Below, piece after piece: positions 1 through 7,403 of a stretch of 16,241 nt of DNA. Source of the DNA: Rubritepida sp. (lineage in GTDB: Bacteria > Pseudomonadota > Alphaproteobacteria > Acetobacterales > Acetobacteraceae). Location: contig JACMRO010000363.1 of assembly GCA_014376425.1 (NCBI GenBank), positions 1-16,241 on the forward strand, given 5' to 3'. Below the pieces are notes generated by a model. That model made no database searches, was not told the DNA's origin, and saw only the letters and a program-made list of their open reading frames with translations. Positions within the stretch are counted from its first letter, which is position 1. Every line of letters begins with the position of its first letter. Position numbers and translations under genes: made by a program.

Positions 1-42
1 CGTTTCCTTTGTTCGCGCGGGGAGGCTAGCCGGCAACGGCGG

Positions 43-2244
43 TCACAGGAAGCTGACCGGATCGACATCGACCTGGACGCGCACGCTGCGGGGTAGCCTC
101 GCCGCTGCCAGCCAGTCGCGAAGGATGGGCTGCACCGGGACGCCGCGCTCGGCCTTCAGCAGTAGCCGGTGGCGGTGCCGGCCGCGCAGCATGGCCAGCG
201 GCGCCGGCGCCGGCCCCAGCACCGAAATGCCGGGCAGGCTGGGCGCCAGCAGGCCCAGGTCGCGCGCCGCGCGGGCGGCCTCCAGCGCGTCCTCGCTGCT
301 GACGATCAGCGCTGCCAGCCGGCCATAGGGCGGCCAGTGGCCGGGCAGGCGCTGCGCCTTTTCCTCTGCCAGGAATGCCTCCAGATCGTTGGCGACCAGC
401 GCCTGCATGACAGGGTGTTCGGGGTTGTAGGACTGCAACAGCACCTGGCCCGGTGCCTCCGCCCGCCCGGCGCGGCCGGCCACCTGGTGCAGCAGCTGCA
501 CGGTGCGTTCGGATGCCCGCAGGTCGCCGCCGGACAGGCCCAGATCAGCATCCACCACGCCCACCAGCGTCAGGTGCGGAAAGTGCCAGCCCTTGGCGAC
601 GATCTGGGTGCCGATGATCAGGTCCACCTCGCGCGCCGAGATCCGCCGGGCGGCCTCGGCCGCCGCCGCCGGGCCGGGGATGCTGTCGGACGCCATGACC
701 AGGCGCCGGGCGTCGGGGAACAACTCTGCCGCCTCTTCCTGTACCCGTTCCACGCCCGGCCCGATCGGCACCAGGCTGTGCCCCACGCCGCATTCGGGGC
801 AGGCCGGCGGCGTGGCGACGGCATGGCCGCAATGGTGGCATTGCAGGCGGCGCTGGGCGCGGTGCTCGACCAGCCAGGCGGTGCAGTTGGGGCACTGCAT
901 GCGGTGGCCGCAGGTCCGGCACAGGGTCAGCGGCGCGTAGCCACGGCGGTTGAGAAACAGCATCGCCTGCTCGCCCCGGGCGATGGTCGCGCGCACGGCG
1001 TCGACCAGCGGGGGCGCCAGGAACCGGCCGCGTTCGGGCGGGTGCGCGCGCAGGTCGATCGCCGAGACCTCCGGCAGCGTGGCGCCGCCATGCCGGGTCG
1101 GCAGGTTCAACGCGGCGTAGCGGCCGGCCTCCGCATTGGCGATGCTCTCCAGGCTGGGCGTGGCGCTGACCAGCACGCAGGCCGCGCCCGCCAGGCGCGC
1201 ACGCACCACCGCCATGTCGCGGGCGTGATAGATCACGCCATCCTCCTGCTTGAACGCGGTCTCGTGCTCCTCGTCCACGACCACCAGCCCCAGATCGGGG
1301 AAGGGCAGGAACAGCGCGCTGCGGGCGCCGACCAACACCGGCGCCGCGCCGGCGGCAACGGCTCTCCAGGTCTCCCGTCGCGTGGTCGACGTTAGTTCAC
1401 TGTGCCACAGCGCTGGCGGGCAGCCGAAGCGGGCCTCGAACCGTTCCAGCCATTGCGCCGATAGCGCGATCTCCGGCAGCAGCACCAGTGCCTGGCGGCC
1501 GGCCCGCAGGCACTCCGCCACCGCCTCGAAATACACCTCCGTCTTGCCCGAGCCGGTGACGCCGCGTAGCAGGGTTGTGTGGAAAGCGCGGGCGGCGACG
1601 CTGCCGGCCAGGGCCGCCGCGGCCACCTGCTGGGTCTCCGACAGCCCGGGACCGGGATGTTCGGGGTCGGGCCGGGCGAAGCGTCCGGCATGGCGCAGCA
1701 GCGCGGGCTCCAGCATGCCCGCCGCCGCCATGCCGCGGATCACCCCCGGCGTCACCTGCGCCAGCCGCGCCAGCACGTCACCCGGCATGGCGGCACCTTC
1801 GGCCAGGGCGGTCAGCACCCTCTCGCGTCCCGGCGTGGAGCGTGCCGCCGCCGGGTTCGCCAGCCGCCAGCCCGCCCGGTGCGTCGCCGCCTCCAGCGCC
1901 GAGGGCGAGCTCATCGCCATGCGCAGCACGGCGCCTATCGGGCTCAGCGTATAATGCGCGACCCATTCCACGAAGCGGCGCAGCGTGGCGGTCATCGGTG
2001 GCGCCGGCAGCACGGCGGTGACGGGCTTGAGCCGGTTGGCCGCCACCCCCGCGTCTCCGGCGTGGTCCCACACCACGCCCAGCATCCGGCGTGGCCCCAG
2101 TGGCACTTCGACGAAGCTGCCGGCGGGCGCGGCCAGGTGGGCCGGCAGGCTGTAATCGTAGGAGCCGGACAGTGGCAAAGGCAGCACGACCGAAACACGT
2201 GTCGCTTCCGGAATGTCTATTAGTTTGGCGGACTGGCTTGGCAT
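43..2244 (-). CDS. priA: Primosomal protein N' (replication restart helicase PriA)
   Basis: PriA is a 3'-to-5' DNA helicase that recognises stalled forks and reloads the replicative helicase away from the origin. The 733-residue product has the usual family length. An N-terminal 3'BD-type region covers roughly residues 15-110. Walker A GVTGSGKT lies at 228-235, the DEEH box at 324-327, SATPSLES near 360-367, and helicase motif VI HQVAGRAGR at 586-594. Eight cysteines (442, 445, 451, 454, 469, 472, 482, 485) form the two zinc sites inserted between the helicase lobes. The start is ATG at 2244. A GTG at codon 17, just before the VSVVLPLPL strand, is the main alternative. The gene is divergent from the transaldolase gene across a 69-bp gap. 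A TATGAT hexamer on the minus strand (2252-2257), 7 nt before the ATG, could be its -10 element, but I see no convincing -35. Identity is near certain. Confidence 0.98.
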   Translation of the reverse strand: MPSQSAKLIDIPEATRVSVVLPLPLSGSYDYSLPAHLAAPAGSFVEVPLGPRRMLGVVWDHAGDAGVAANRLKPVTAVLPAPPMTATLRRFVEWVAHYTLSPIGAVLRMAMSSPSALEAATHRAGWRLANPAAARSTPGRERVLTALAEGAAMPGDVLARLAQVTPGVIRGMAAAGMLEPALLRHAGRFARPDPEHPGPGLSETQQVAAAALAGSVAARAFHTTLLRGVTGSGKTEVYFEAVAECLRAGRQALVLLPEIALSAQWLERFEARFGCPPALWHSELTSTTRRETWRAVAAGAAPVLVGARSALFLPFPDLGLVVVDEEHETAFKQEDGVIYHARDMAVVRARLAGAACVLVSATPSLESIANAEAGRYAALNLPTRHGGATLPEVSAIDLRAHPPERGRFLAPPLVDAVRATIARGEQAMLFLNRRGYAPLTLCRTCGHRMQCPNCTAWLVEHRAQRRLQCHHCGHAVATPPACPECGVGHSLVPIGPGVERVQEEAAELFPDARRLVMASDSIPGPAAAAEAARRISAREVDLIIGTQIVAKGWHFPHLTLVGVVDADLGLSGGDLRASERTVQLLHQVAGRAGRAEAPGQVLLQSYNPEHPVMQALVANDLEAFLAEEKAQRLPGHWPPYGRLAALIVSSEDALEAARAARDLGLLAPSLPGISVLGPAPAPLAMLRGRHRHRLLLKAERGVPVQPILRDWLAAARLPRSVRVQVDVDPVSFL

Positions 2245-2313
2245 CGGCTATATCATAGTCCGTTGGCAGGGCAGGTCACAGCGGGCCCCGCGCACAGGAA
2301 GCGAAGCATACAG

Positions 2314-2967
2314 ATGAAGTTTTTTGTGGACACAGCTGATGTGTCCGAGATCAGCGCCATGGCGCAAACCGGGCTGCTGGACGGAGTGACGACAAATCCC
2401 AGCCTGATCGCCAAATCCGGCCGGAAAATGGCCGAGGTCATCGCGGAGATCTGCGCGCTGACCACCGGCCCGGTTTCGGCCGAAGTCACCGCCACCGACT
2501 ATGAGACGATGCTGGCCGAAGGCCGCTACCTGCGCGGGATCGCGACCAATGTCTGCGTGAAGGTGCCGTTGACCGAGGCCGGGCTGCGCACCTGCCGCGC
2601 GCTGGCCGATGATGGCACGCTGGTCAATGTGACGTTGTGCTTCTCCGCGGTGCAGGCCCTGCTGGCGGCCAAGGCGGGTGCGGCGTTCATCTCGCCCTTC
2701 GTCGGCCGGCTGGACGATATCGGCCAGGATGGCATGACCCTGATCGCCGACATCGTGCAGATCTACCGCAACTACGGCTTCGCCACCGAAATTCTGGTGG
2801 CTTCGGGCCGCCATCCCGTGCACGTGCTGGCGGCGGCCAAGCTGGGTGCCCATGTCGCCACCATGGCGCCCTCCACCATTCGTGCCTTGTTCAAACATCC
2901 TCTCACCGAGCGCGGCCTGGAAGCTTTCCTGGCCGACTGGAAGAAGACGGGGCAGAGCATCCTATGA
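2314..2967 (+). CDS. tal: Transaldolase of the small Fsa/TalC family
   Basis: This cytosolic class I aldolase of the pentose phosphate pathway moves a dihydroxyacetone unit between sugar phosphates. The 217 residues match the small TalC/Fsa subfamily (about 214-220). Visible motifs are DTADV with Asp6, DGVTTNPSLI at 24-33, the Schiff-base Lys83 in VKVP, VNVTLCFS near 104-111, and FISPFVGR at 125-132. Compared with E. coli FsaA as I recall it, Glu57 replaces the FsaA Gln59 and Phe129 replaces Tyr131. Both are transaldolase-type residues, so true transaldolase activity is favoured over fructose-6-phosphate aldolase. ATG 2314 was chosen because homologues begin at MKFFVDTA; an in-frame upstream extension to 2263 is not conserved-looking. 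An AGGAAG stretch lies at 2295-2300, rather far upstream. The stop overlaps the next start (ATGA, 2964-2967). Confidence 0.93.
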   Translation: MKFFVDTADVSEISAMAQTGLLDGVTTNPSLIAKSGRKMAEVIAEICALTTGPVSAEVTATDYETMLAEGRYLRGIATNVCVKVPLTEAGLRTCRALADDGTLVNVTLCFSAVQALLAAKAGAAFISPFVGRLDDIGQDGMTLIADIVQIYRNYGFATEILVASGRHPVHVLAAAKLGAHVATMAPSTIRALFKHPLTERGLEAFLADWKKTGQSIL

Positions 2968-3617
2968 AGTCTCACACCGCGTTACTCGGCAGGGCCATCA
3001 CGGCCGATGCCGTCGAGGCCTGGCTGCGCGACCATCCGGATTTCCTTGCGCAGCGGCCCGACCTGTATCTGCAGCTGGAACCGCCGCTGCGGGTGCATGG
3101 CGAGCGTATGGCCGACCACATGGCTGCGATGCTGGCCGCCGCCCGCGTCCACATGCGCGAGGTCGACGCCGACATGCGGGCGGCGCTGGATACCGGCCGC
3201 GCCGGCATGGGCCTGGCCGCACGGGTGGGTGAAGCGGTGCTGGCGCTGATGCGCGCGCCCGACCCGCTGGAATGCGTCAGCCATGAACTGCCGGCTCTGC
3301 TGGGCGTGGATTCCTGCCATGTCGGCTGCGAGACGCGGGCGCGGCGCAACGTGATCCGGCTGCCCGCCGGTACGCTGAGCCAACTTCTGCCGCCCGGCCG
3401 CGACGCGGTGGTGCGCGTGACGCCCCTGAATGTCGAGGTGCTCCACCGTGAAGCCGCGCCGCTGGTGAGGCGCGACGCCCTGGCCCGGGTACCGGCACCG
3501 GGTGGCCAGCCGATGCTGCTGGCGATCGGCGCCCGCGACCCGGAAGCCCTGCCGACCAACGGTGCCGAAAGCCTCGCTTTCCTGGGTCGTGCAGTGGGCG
3601 CCGCGCTGGCCCGGTGA
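2964..3617 (+). CDS. DUF484 family protein
   Basis: This 217-residue protein belongs to the DUF484 family, a GAF-like cytosolic family of unknown biochemical role. The family hallmark is seen at the N-terminus: AVEAWLRDHPDFLAQRPDL at about residues 15-33. A helical stretch follows (about 45-90), then a GAF-like beta-rich domain. The gene starts at an ATG overlapping the transaldolase stop by 4 nt and ends in a GTGA overlap with xerC, so the three genes look translationally coupled. The pairing with xerC is old: in E. coli the DUF484 gene yigA also lies directly upstream of xerC. That context hints at a link to chromosome dimer resolution or cell division, but nothing in the sequence shows a mechanism. 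Confidence 0.9.
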   Translation: MKSHTALLGRAITADAVEAWLRDHPDFLAQRPDLYLQLEPPLRVHGERMADHMAAMLAAARVHMREVDADMRAALDTGRAGMGLAARVGEAVLALMRAPDPLECVSHELPALLGVDSCHVGCETRARRNVIRLPAGTLSQLLPPGRDAVVRVTPLNVEVLHREAAPLVRRDALARVPAPGGQPMLLAIGARDPEALPTNGAESLAFLGRAVGAALAR

Positions 3618-4534
3618 TTGCGGCGAACTACCTGGCTTGGCTGCGCGATGAGCGGCGCGCCAGCGCCAACACCTGCGAAGCCTATGCACGCGACCTGACC
3701 GACTTCCTGGGGTTCCTGACGCGCTATCAAGGCGCCGAGCCCGATGCGGCCGCCCTGGCGGCGCTGCGCCCCACCGACCTGCGTGCCTTCCTCGCCGCCC
3801 GGGCGGCCCAGGGCGCCGGCGCCGCCACCCGCGCCCGGCAACTCGCGTCCATTCGTGGCTTCCTGCGCTTCCTGGCCCGTCGGGAAGGCTTGCAGCCAGT
3901 GGCGCTTGCCGGCCTGCGCGGACCACGGCTGCCCCGCCCGGTGCCGCGCGCCATCTCGGCCGAACACGCCATGCTGCTGGGCAGCGAGGTGGGCCTGGTG
4001 CACGAGACGCCGCGCGCCGAGCGGCCCGCCTTCCAGGGCGCGCGCGACATGGCGTTGTTCACCCTGTTGTATGGCTGCGGGTTGCGCATCGGCGAGGCAC
4101 TGGCTCTCGACATCCGCGACGCGCCGCTGCCCGGCGCAGACGCCGCCCTGCGCGTCACCGGCAAGGGCGGCAAGACGCGCCTGGTGCCCGTACTCCCCGC
4201 AGTGCGCACCGCGATCGCGGCCTGGCTGGCGCACCGCCCGGATGCCGGCGGCGACCAGCCACTCTTTCTCGGCGCCCGCGGCAAACGACTGGACGCGGCC
4301 ATCGCGCAGAAAACGATGCGCGATTACCGCCGTCTGGCCGGCCTGCCGGAACACGCGACCCCACACGCGCTGCGCCACTCCTTCGCCACCCATCTGCTGG
4401 GCGGCGGCGCCGACCTGCGGGCCATCCAGGAATTGCTCGGCCACGCCAGCCTGTCCACCACCCAACGCTACACCGCGGTCGACGCGGCGGCGTTGCTGGC
4501 GACGTGGCGGGGGGCACACCCACGGGCGGATTGA
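3614..4534 (+). CDS. xerC: Site-specific tyrosine recombinase XerC
   Basis: XerC works with XerD at dif to resolve chromosome dimers before division. The 306-residue product has an N-terminal SAM-like DNA-binding domain (about 1-95: YLAWLRDERRASANT and following) and a C-terminal catalytic domain. The catalytic set is complete: Arg158 in CGLRIGE, Lys184 in TGKGGKTR, His251 and Arg254 in HALRH, His277 in LLGHASL and the nucleophile Tyr286 in TTQRYTAV. GTG 3614 is taken as start because it overlaps the DUF484 stop (GTGA) and gives the full N-terminal domain, although that end is slightly short for the family. The company of DUF484 supports XerC over XerD or an integrase. The locus immediately downstream is degenerate, but xerC itself is intact. 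Confidence 0.94.
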   Translation: MIAANYLAWLRDERRASANTCEAYARDLTDFLGFLTRYQGAEPDAAALAALRPTDLRAFLAARAAQGAGAATRARQLASIRGFLRFLARREGLQPVALAGLRGPRLPRPVPRAISAEHAMLLGSEVGLVHETPRAERPAFQGARDMALFTLLYGCGLRIGEALALDIRDAPLPGADAALRVTGKGGKTRLVPVLPAVRTAIAAWLAHRPDAGGDQPLFLGARGKRLDAAIAQKTMRDYRRLAGLPEHATPHALRHSFATHLLGGGADLRAIQELLGHASLSTTQRYTAVDAAALLATWRGAHPRAD

Positions 4535-4797
4535 GGTGGGCGAGCGTGCCGCGCGGGGGCTTGGGCTTCAGCGTGCCGTGCGTATCCCCCGACATGTTCC
4601 CGCATCAGCAGTTCGGCGCGCTGCGCATGCTGGTCGAACTGGTCGGCGCCGGGCGGGTCAGGCTGGGCAGCGACGACCCGTTCGACATGGGCGACGACGA
4701 TCCGGTGGAGATGCCCGCCGCCGCCGGCCTGACGCCCGCGCAGACCGCACAGATCGCATCGGCCACCGCCACTGGATTTTTCCGCCTCGACGCATGA
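4535..4797 (+). pseudogene. C-terminal remnant of an ACMSD-type amidohydrolase
   Basis: An open stretch directly after xerC encodes about 68 recognisable residues from DMFPHQQFGALRMLVELVG (from 4591) to the TGA at 4795-4797. The order of motifs (ALRxLVxLVGAxRVxLGSDxPFDMGDDDPV, then AAGLTPAQ and a terminal IASATATGFFRLDA) matches the last part of amidohydrolases of the aminocarboxymuconate-semialdehyde decarboxylase family. There the usual text is LGTDYPFDMG and ILGGTAARLFGL. About 250 N-terminal residues, with all the metal-binding histidines, are absent because xerC occupies the upstream DNA. The conserved Tyr of DYPFD is Asp here and the final helix is degraded, both signs of decay. The 56 bp before Asp-Met-Phe show no family similarity. 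The stop overlaps an ATG in frame with the next gene. Assignment is from motif memory; it could still be translated as a small orphan from ATG 4594. Confidence 0.6.
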
Positions 4798-4810
4798 ACA
4801 TGGGGGCCAG

Positions 4811-4816
4811 AGGAGG
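4811..4816 (+). promoter_or_regulatory. Ribosome binding site of the TauD-type dioxygenase
   Basis: A perfect AGGAGG lies 4 nt before ATG 4821. It decides that start over two in-frame upstream ATGs at 4794 and 4803. Confidence 0.75.
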
Positions 4817-4820
4817 AACC

Positions 4821-5627
4821 ATGCAACTCAAGCGCGTCTCACCCTATGTCGGCGCCGAGGTGTCGGAAATCGACATCACCCGGCCGCTCTCCAATTCCCA
4901 GGTGCACGACCTGCATCACGCCTTGGCGGAACACGGCGTGCTGTTTTTCCACGACCAGCATTTCGACCATGATTCCCAAAAGCGCTTCGGCCGCTATTTT
5001 GGCGAGCTGGACATCCACCCCAACACGCCCGGGCCGGCGGGCCACCCCGAGATCCTGCCGATCCATGGCGACGCCACCTCCAAGGTCGTGGCCGGCGAGG
5101 GCTGGCATTCGGATGTCTCCTGCACCGCCAACCCGCCGCTCGGCTCCATCCTGCACATGCATGTGCTGCCCGAGAGCGGTGGCGATACGCTCTTCGCCTC
5201 GGCCGGCGCAGTCTATGACAGCCTGTCGCCCCGCATGCAGGCGTATCTCGAAGGGCTGACGGCCTTCCATTCCGGTGACCGCTACTATCGCTGGCGCAAC
5301 GCGAAAGAGGGCATCGATGACAGCGGCCGGCGCTACCCCTCCGCCAACCACCCGGTGGTGCGGCCGCACCCCGTCACCGGCCGGCGCATGATCTACGTCA
5401 ACAGCTTCTTCACCTACGCGATCAATGAGCTGCCGGAGGAGGAGAGCGCGGCGATCCTGCAGTTCCTCTACGCCCGCTTCGCCGACCCGATGTTCCAGAC
5501 GCGGTTTCGCTGGCGGGAGAATTCGGTGGCCTTCTGGGATAACCGGGCGGTGCAGCACCTGGCGATCTGGGACTACTTCCCGCACACTCGAAGCGGCAGC
5601 CGGGTGACGGTGAAGGCGGCGGCTTGA
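4821..5627 (+). CDS. TauD/TfdA family Fe(II)/2-oxoglutarate dioxygenase
   Basis: Enzymes of this family hydroxylate a substrate such as taurine, a sulfonate or a phenoxyacetate, using Fe(II), O2 and 2-oxoglutarate. The 268 residues include the full facial triad: His96 and Asp98 in GWHSDVS, and His246 in RAVQHLAIWDY. Thr123 (GGDTLF) and Arg257/Arg261 in HTRSGSRVTV sit at the 2-oxoglutarate-binding positions, with the same +11 and +15 spacing from the distal histidine as in TauD. The start is ATG 4821 because of the ideal AGGAGG. ATG 4794 would add nine residues and overlap the preceding remnant as ATGA, possibly the ancestral arrangement. The protein appears intact although both neighbours are broken genes. 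The substrate cannot be read from the sequence, so I do not call it TauD itself. A perfect GC hairpin spans the stop codon. Confidence 0.9.
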   Translation: MQLKRVSPYVGAEVSEIDITRPLSNSQVHDLHHALAEHGVLFFHDQHFDHDSQKRFGRYFGELDIHPNTPGPAGHPEILPIHGDATSKVVAGEGWHSDVSCTANPPLGSILHMHVLPESGGDTLFASAGAVYDSLSPRMQAYLEGLTAFHSGDRYYRWRNAKEGIDDSGRRYPSANHPVVRPHPVTGRRMIYVNSFFTYAINELPEEESAAILQFLYARFADPMFQTRFRWRENSVAFWDNRAVQHLAIWDYFPHTRSGSRVTVKAAA

Positions 5628-5635
5628 CCGCCGCC
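5615..5635 (+). terminator. GC hairpin spanning the dioxygenase stop codon
   Basis: GGCGGCGG (5615-5622) and CCGCCGCC (5628-5635) form a perfect 8-bp stem with a 5-nt loop that contains the TGA. There is no T-run after it, so it is a terminator-like or mRNA-stabilising hairpin rather than a textbook intrinsic terminator. Confidence 0.35.
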
Positions 5636-5639
5636 GCAC

Positions 5640-6140
5640 AGGGTCGCCTCAGCCAAACAGCCAGCGGCGTAGCGCGGCGGATGATGCCGTTTTCGCCGTA
5701 GATGCGCTGCACCAGCTCCACCAAGCACCTGGTCCACCCGTCCCGGCACCGGGATGTCGCCATGGACCAGCTCGCTTCGGAGCTTCAGCGTGGCCAATAC
5801 GCGCGGCGCTTGCAGTCGCGCGTTGTCGCGGGCGAGGAAAGCGATCAGATCCGCCGCCGAAGCATCGGGGGTCACGTTTGATATCTCCCAGCGCGCGCAG
5901 CGGCGCGCGGCAGGGCGCCTGGATGGGCCCGCGTTGCGTGCGCAGCGAGGTGTCGGACGCCATTACCACCTGCGCCATCGACGGCGTTTCGGCGCAGTTC
6001 GACAGCCGCACCAACGGTCCGCCCTCGGCCTCCGCATCGACGATCCGGTTGGGCACCGCGGCCATCGCATCCACCGTGCCGGCGACGAGTGGCTGCCACA
6101 CCCCGGCCCCGCCGCGGCCGAATGGACAGCGACGGCTCAT
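5640..6140 (-). pseudogene. Frameshifted remnant, probably of an ABC-transporter substrate-binding protein
   Basis: Protein-like sequence runs on the minus strand through three frames. From 6140 to about 5872 it reads GAGVWQPLVAGTVDAMAAV, then RIVDAEAEGGPLVRLSN, TPSMAQVVMASDTSLRTQ and LRALGDIKRDP. A one-base excess in a C5 run (G5 on the plus strand, 5867-5871) moves it to DASAADLIAFLARDNARL, then LATLKLRSELVHGDIPVPGR. A second one-base excess near 5722-5726 moves it to VELVQRIYGENGIIRRATP. Removing one base at each place joins the pieces into a continuous domain end. The pattern (AxVWQPLxxGTVDA, then TPSMAQVVMASDTSLRTQ and a helical tail) resembles the C-terminal lobe of NitT/TauT-type substrate-binding proteins, which I hold with modest confidence. 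The N-terminal half and signal peptide are missing, cut off near the amidase start. Because one lesion is in a homopolymer, a sequencing error is possible for it, but the truncation is not explained that way. Confidence 0.5.
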
Positions 6141-6157
6141 GCGGCGAAGCTGGCTGC

Positions 6158-7387
6158 ATGACCGAGATCGCAGACCTCACCGCCACCCAGACCCTCGCCC
6201 GCATCCGGGGGGGCACGTTGACTTTCGAGGCGGTGCGCGAGGCGCTGGCCGCCCGCATCGCCGGGCGTGAGCCGGTGGTGCGTGCCTTCGCCCATCTCAA
6301 CCCGGCGCCCGCCGCCACCGCGGGCCCGCTGCATGGCGTGTTCTTCGGCGTGAAGGACGTGCTCGATACCGCCGACCAGCCCAGCCAGTATGGCAGCCCG
6401 ATCTGGGCCGGCTGGCAGCCGCGGGCGGATGCCGCCTGTGTGGCGATGGCCCGTGGCGCCGGCGCCGCGATCATGGGCAAAAGTGTCACCACCGAATTCG
6501 CCACCCGCTTTCCAGGCGCGACGACCAATCCGCACAACCCGGCGCATACCCCGGGCGGTTCCTCCTCGGGCAGCGCGGCGGGGGTAGCGGCGGGCTTCTT
6601 CCATATCGGCTTCGGCACTCAGACGGCGGGCAGTATCCTGCGCCCGGCCGCCTATTGCGGCGTCGTCGGCTTCAAGCCGACCTATGGCACGCTGCCGCGC
6701 GGCGGCATGAAGGTCATGAGCGAAAGCCTGGACACCATCGGCATCCTGGCGCGCAGCGTGGCCGATTGCGCGCTGGCGATGGGTGCGTTGACCGGCGCCG
6801 ATCACTCCGATCCGGGGGTGGCGCCGCGCCCGCCCCGCCTGGCGCTGGTGGGTGCGACGGGCGACACCGCGGCGCTGATGCACCGCGTCGCCGATGCCTG
6901 CCGCGCGGCCGGCGCCGAGGTGGTGGAGTTGACCCTGCCGCCGGTGATCGCGGCGGGGCTCGAAGCCCACCCCTGGGTGATGAACATGGAAAGCGTGCAG
7001 GCGCTGGCCTGGGAGTTCCTGACCGCGCGCGACCAGCTTTCGCCGGTGCTGCGCGAGCGGCTGGCCGAAGCACAAGCCGCGCCGGCGGCACGATTGGCGC
7101 AGGCGCGCGCCGCCTTCTTCGCGGCGCAGAATGCCTTTCCCGCCGCCATCGAGGGCTTCGACGCTGTGCTGACGCCATCCGCCCCTGGCGAGGCGCCGGC
7201 CGGCATCCACGCTACCGGCGAGCCCACCTTCAACAGCCTGTGGACCCTGCTGCACACGCCCTGCATTTCGGTGCCCGCCGGCCAGGGACCGCAGGGCCTG
7301 CCGCTGGGCGTGCAGATCGTGACGCCACGCGGCCAGGACGCTGCCTGCCTGATGTGGGGCGAATGGGTCCGGCGCGCCCTGGCCTGA
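6158..7387 (+). CDS. Amidase signature family protein
   Basis: Amidase-signature enzymes hydrolyse carboxamides through a Ser-cisSer-Lys triad, and this one is predicted to be cytosolic. The 409 residues show Lys66 in FFGVKDVLDT, the cis-serine Ser135 in PGGSSSGSAAG, and the nucleophile Ser159 in GTQTAGSILRPA. The Ser135-Ser159 spacing of 24 equals that of fatty acid amide hydrolase (Ser217/Ser241). GFKPTYGTLPRGG and SLDTIGILARSVAD complete the core. At 409 residues it is shorter than the usual 450-500, mainly in the C-terminal part. It is not GatA-like enough to suggest the tRNA amidotransferase, and no gatB or gatC lies nearby. ATG 6158 gives the normal start of the first helix; ATG 6089 would add 23 residues read over the minus-strand remnant. 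It lies 4 nt from, and converges on, the glycosyltransferase gene. The substrate is unknown. Confidence 0.88.
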   Translation: MTEIADLTATQTLARIRGGTLTFEAVREALAARIAGREPVVRAFAHLNPAPAATAGPLHGVFFGVKDVLDTADQPSQYGSPIWAGWQPRADAACVAMARGAGAAIMGKSVTTEFATRFPGATTNPHNPAHTPGGSSSGSAAGVAAGFFHIGFGTQTAGSILRPAAYCGVVGFKPTYGTLPRGGMKVMSESLDTIGILARSVADCALAMGALTGADHSDPGVAPRPPRLALVGATGDTAALMHRVADACRAAGAEVVELTLPPVIAAGLEAHPWVMNMESVQALAWEFLTARDQLSPVLRERLAEAQAAPAARLAQARAAFFAAQNAFPAAIEGFDAVLTPSAPGEAPAGIHATGEPTFNSLWTLLHTPCISVPAGQGPQGLPLGVQIVTPRGQDAACLMWGEWVRRALA

Positions 7388-7403
7388 GGCGTCAGCTCAG
7401 GCC
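7381..7403. terminator. Bidirectional hairpin across two convergent stop codons
   Basis: GGCCTGAG (7381-7388) and CTCAGGCC (7396-7403) form a perfect 8-bp stem around a 7-nt loop. The left arm holds the amidase TGA and the loop holds the TCA (minus-strand TGA) of the glycosyltransferase. Neither side has a T-run, so termination on both strands is an inference from position. Confidence 0.4.

Noticed and set aside
1..42. Possible start or promoter of a neighbouring gene next to priA
   Set aside because: There is no start codon with a frame and no promoter elements clear enough to support it.
169..1395. Open frame of 408 codons on the plus strand inside priA
   Set aside because: It is antisense to a strongly supported priA, rich in Arg/Ala/Gln with no motif, as expected from GC-rich codon positions.
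2263..2313. Upstream extension of the transaldolase frame
   Set aside because: Homologues start at MKFFVDTADV; the extra residues (MAGQVTAGPAHRKRSIQ) look like untranslated leader.
2972..4519. Open frame of 515 codons on the minus strand under DUF484 and xerC
   Set aside because: It crosses two well-supported genes and has low-complexity composition and no recognisable domain.
4504..4590. N-terminal part of the 97-codon frame after xerC as a genuine start
   Set aside because: It overlaps the xerC end and has no similarity to the amidohydrolase family; only the part from 4591 does.
4535..6160. Insertion sequence as the cause of the gene decay
   Set aside because: No transposase text, terminal inverted repeats or target duplications could be seen.
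6137..7255. Open frame of 372 codons antisense to the amidase
   Set aside because: The amidase frame holds the full catalytic triad; this one is Arg/Gly-rich shadow text.
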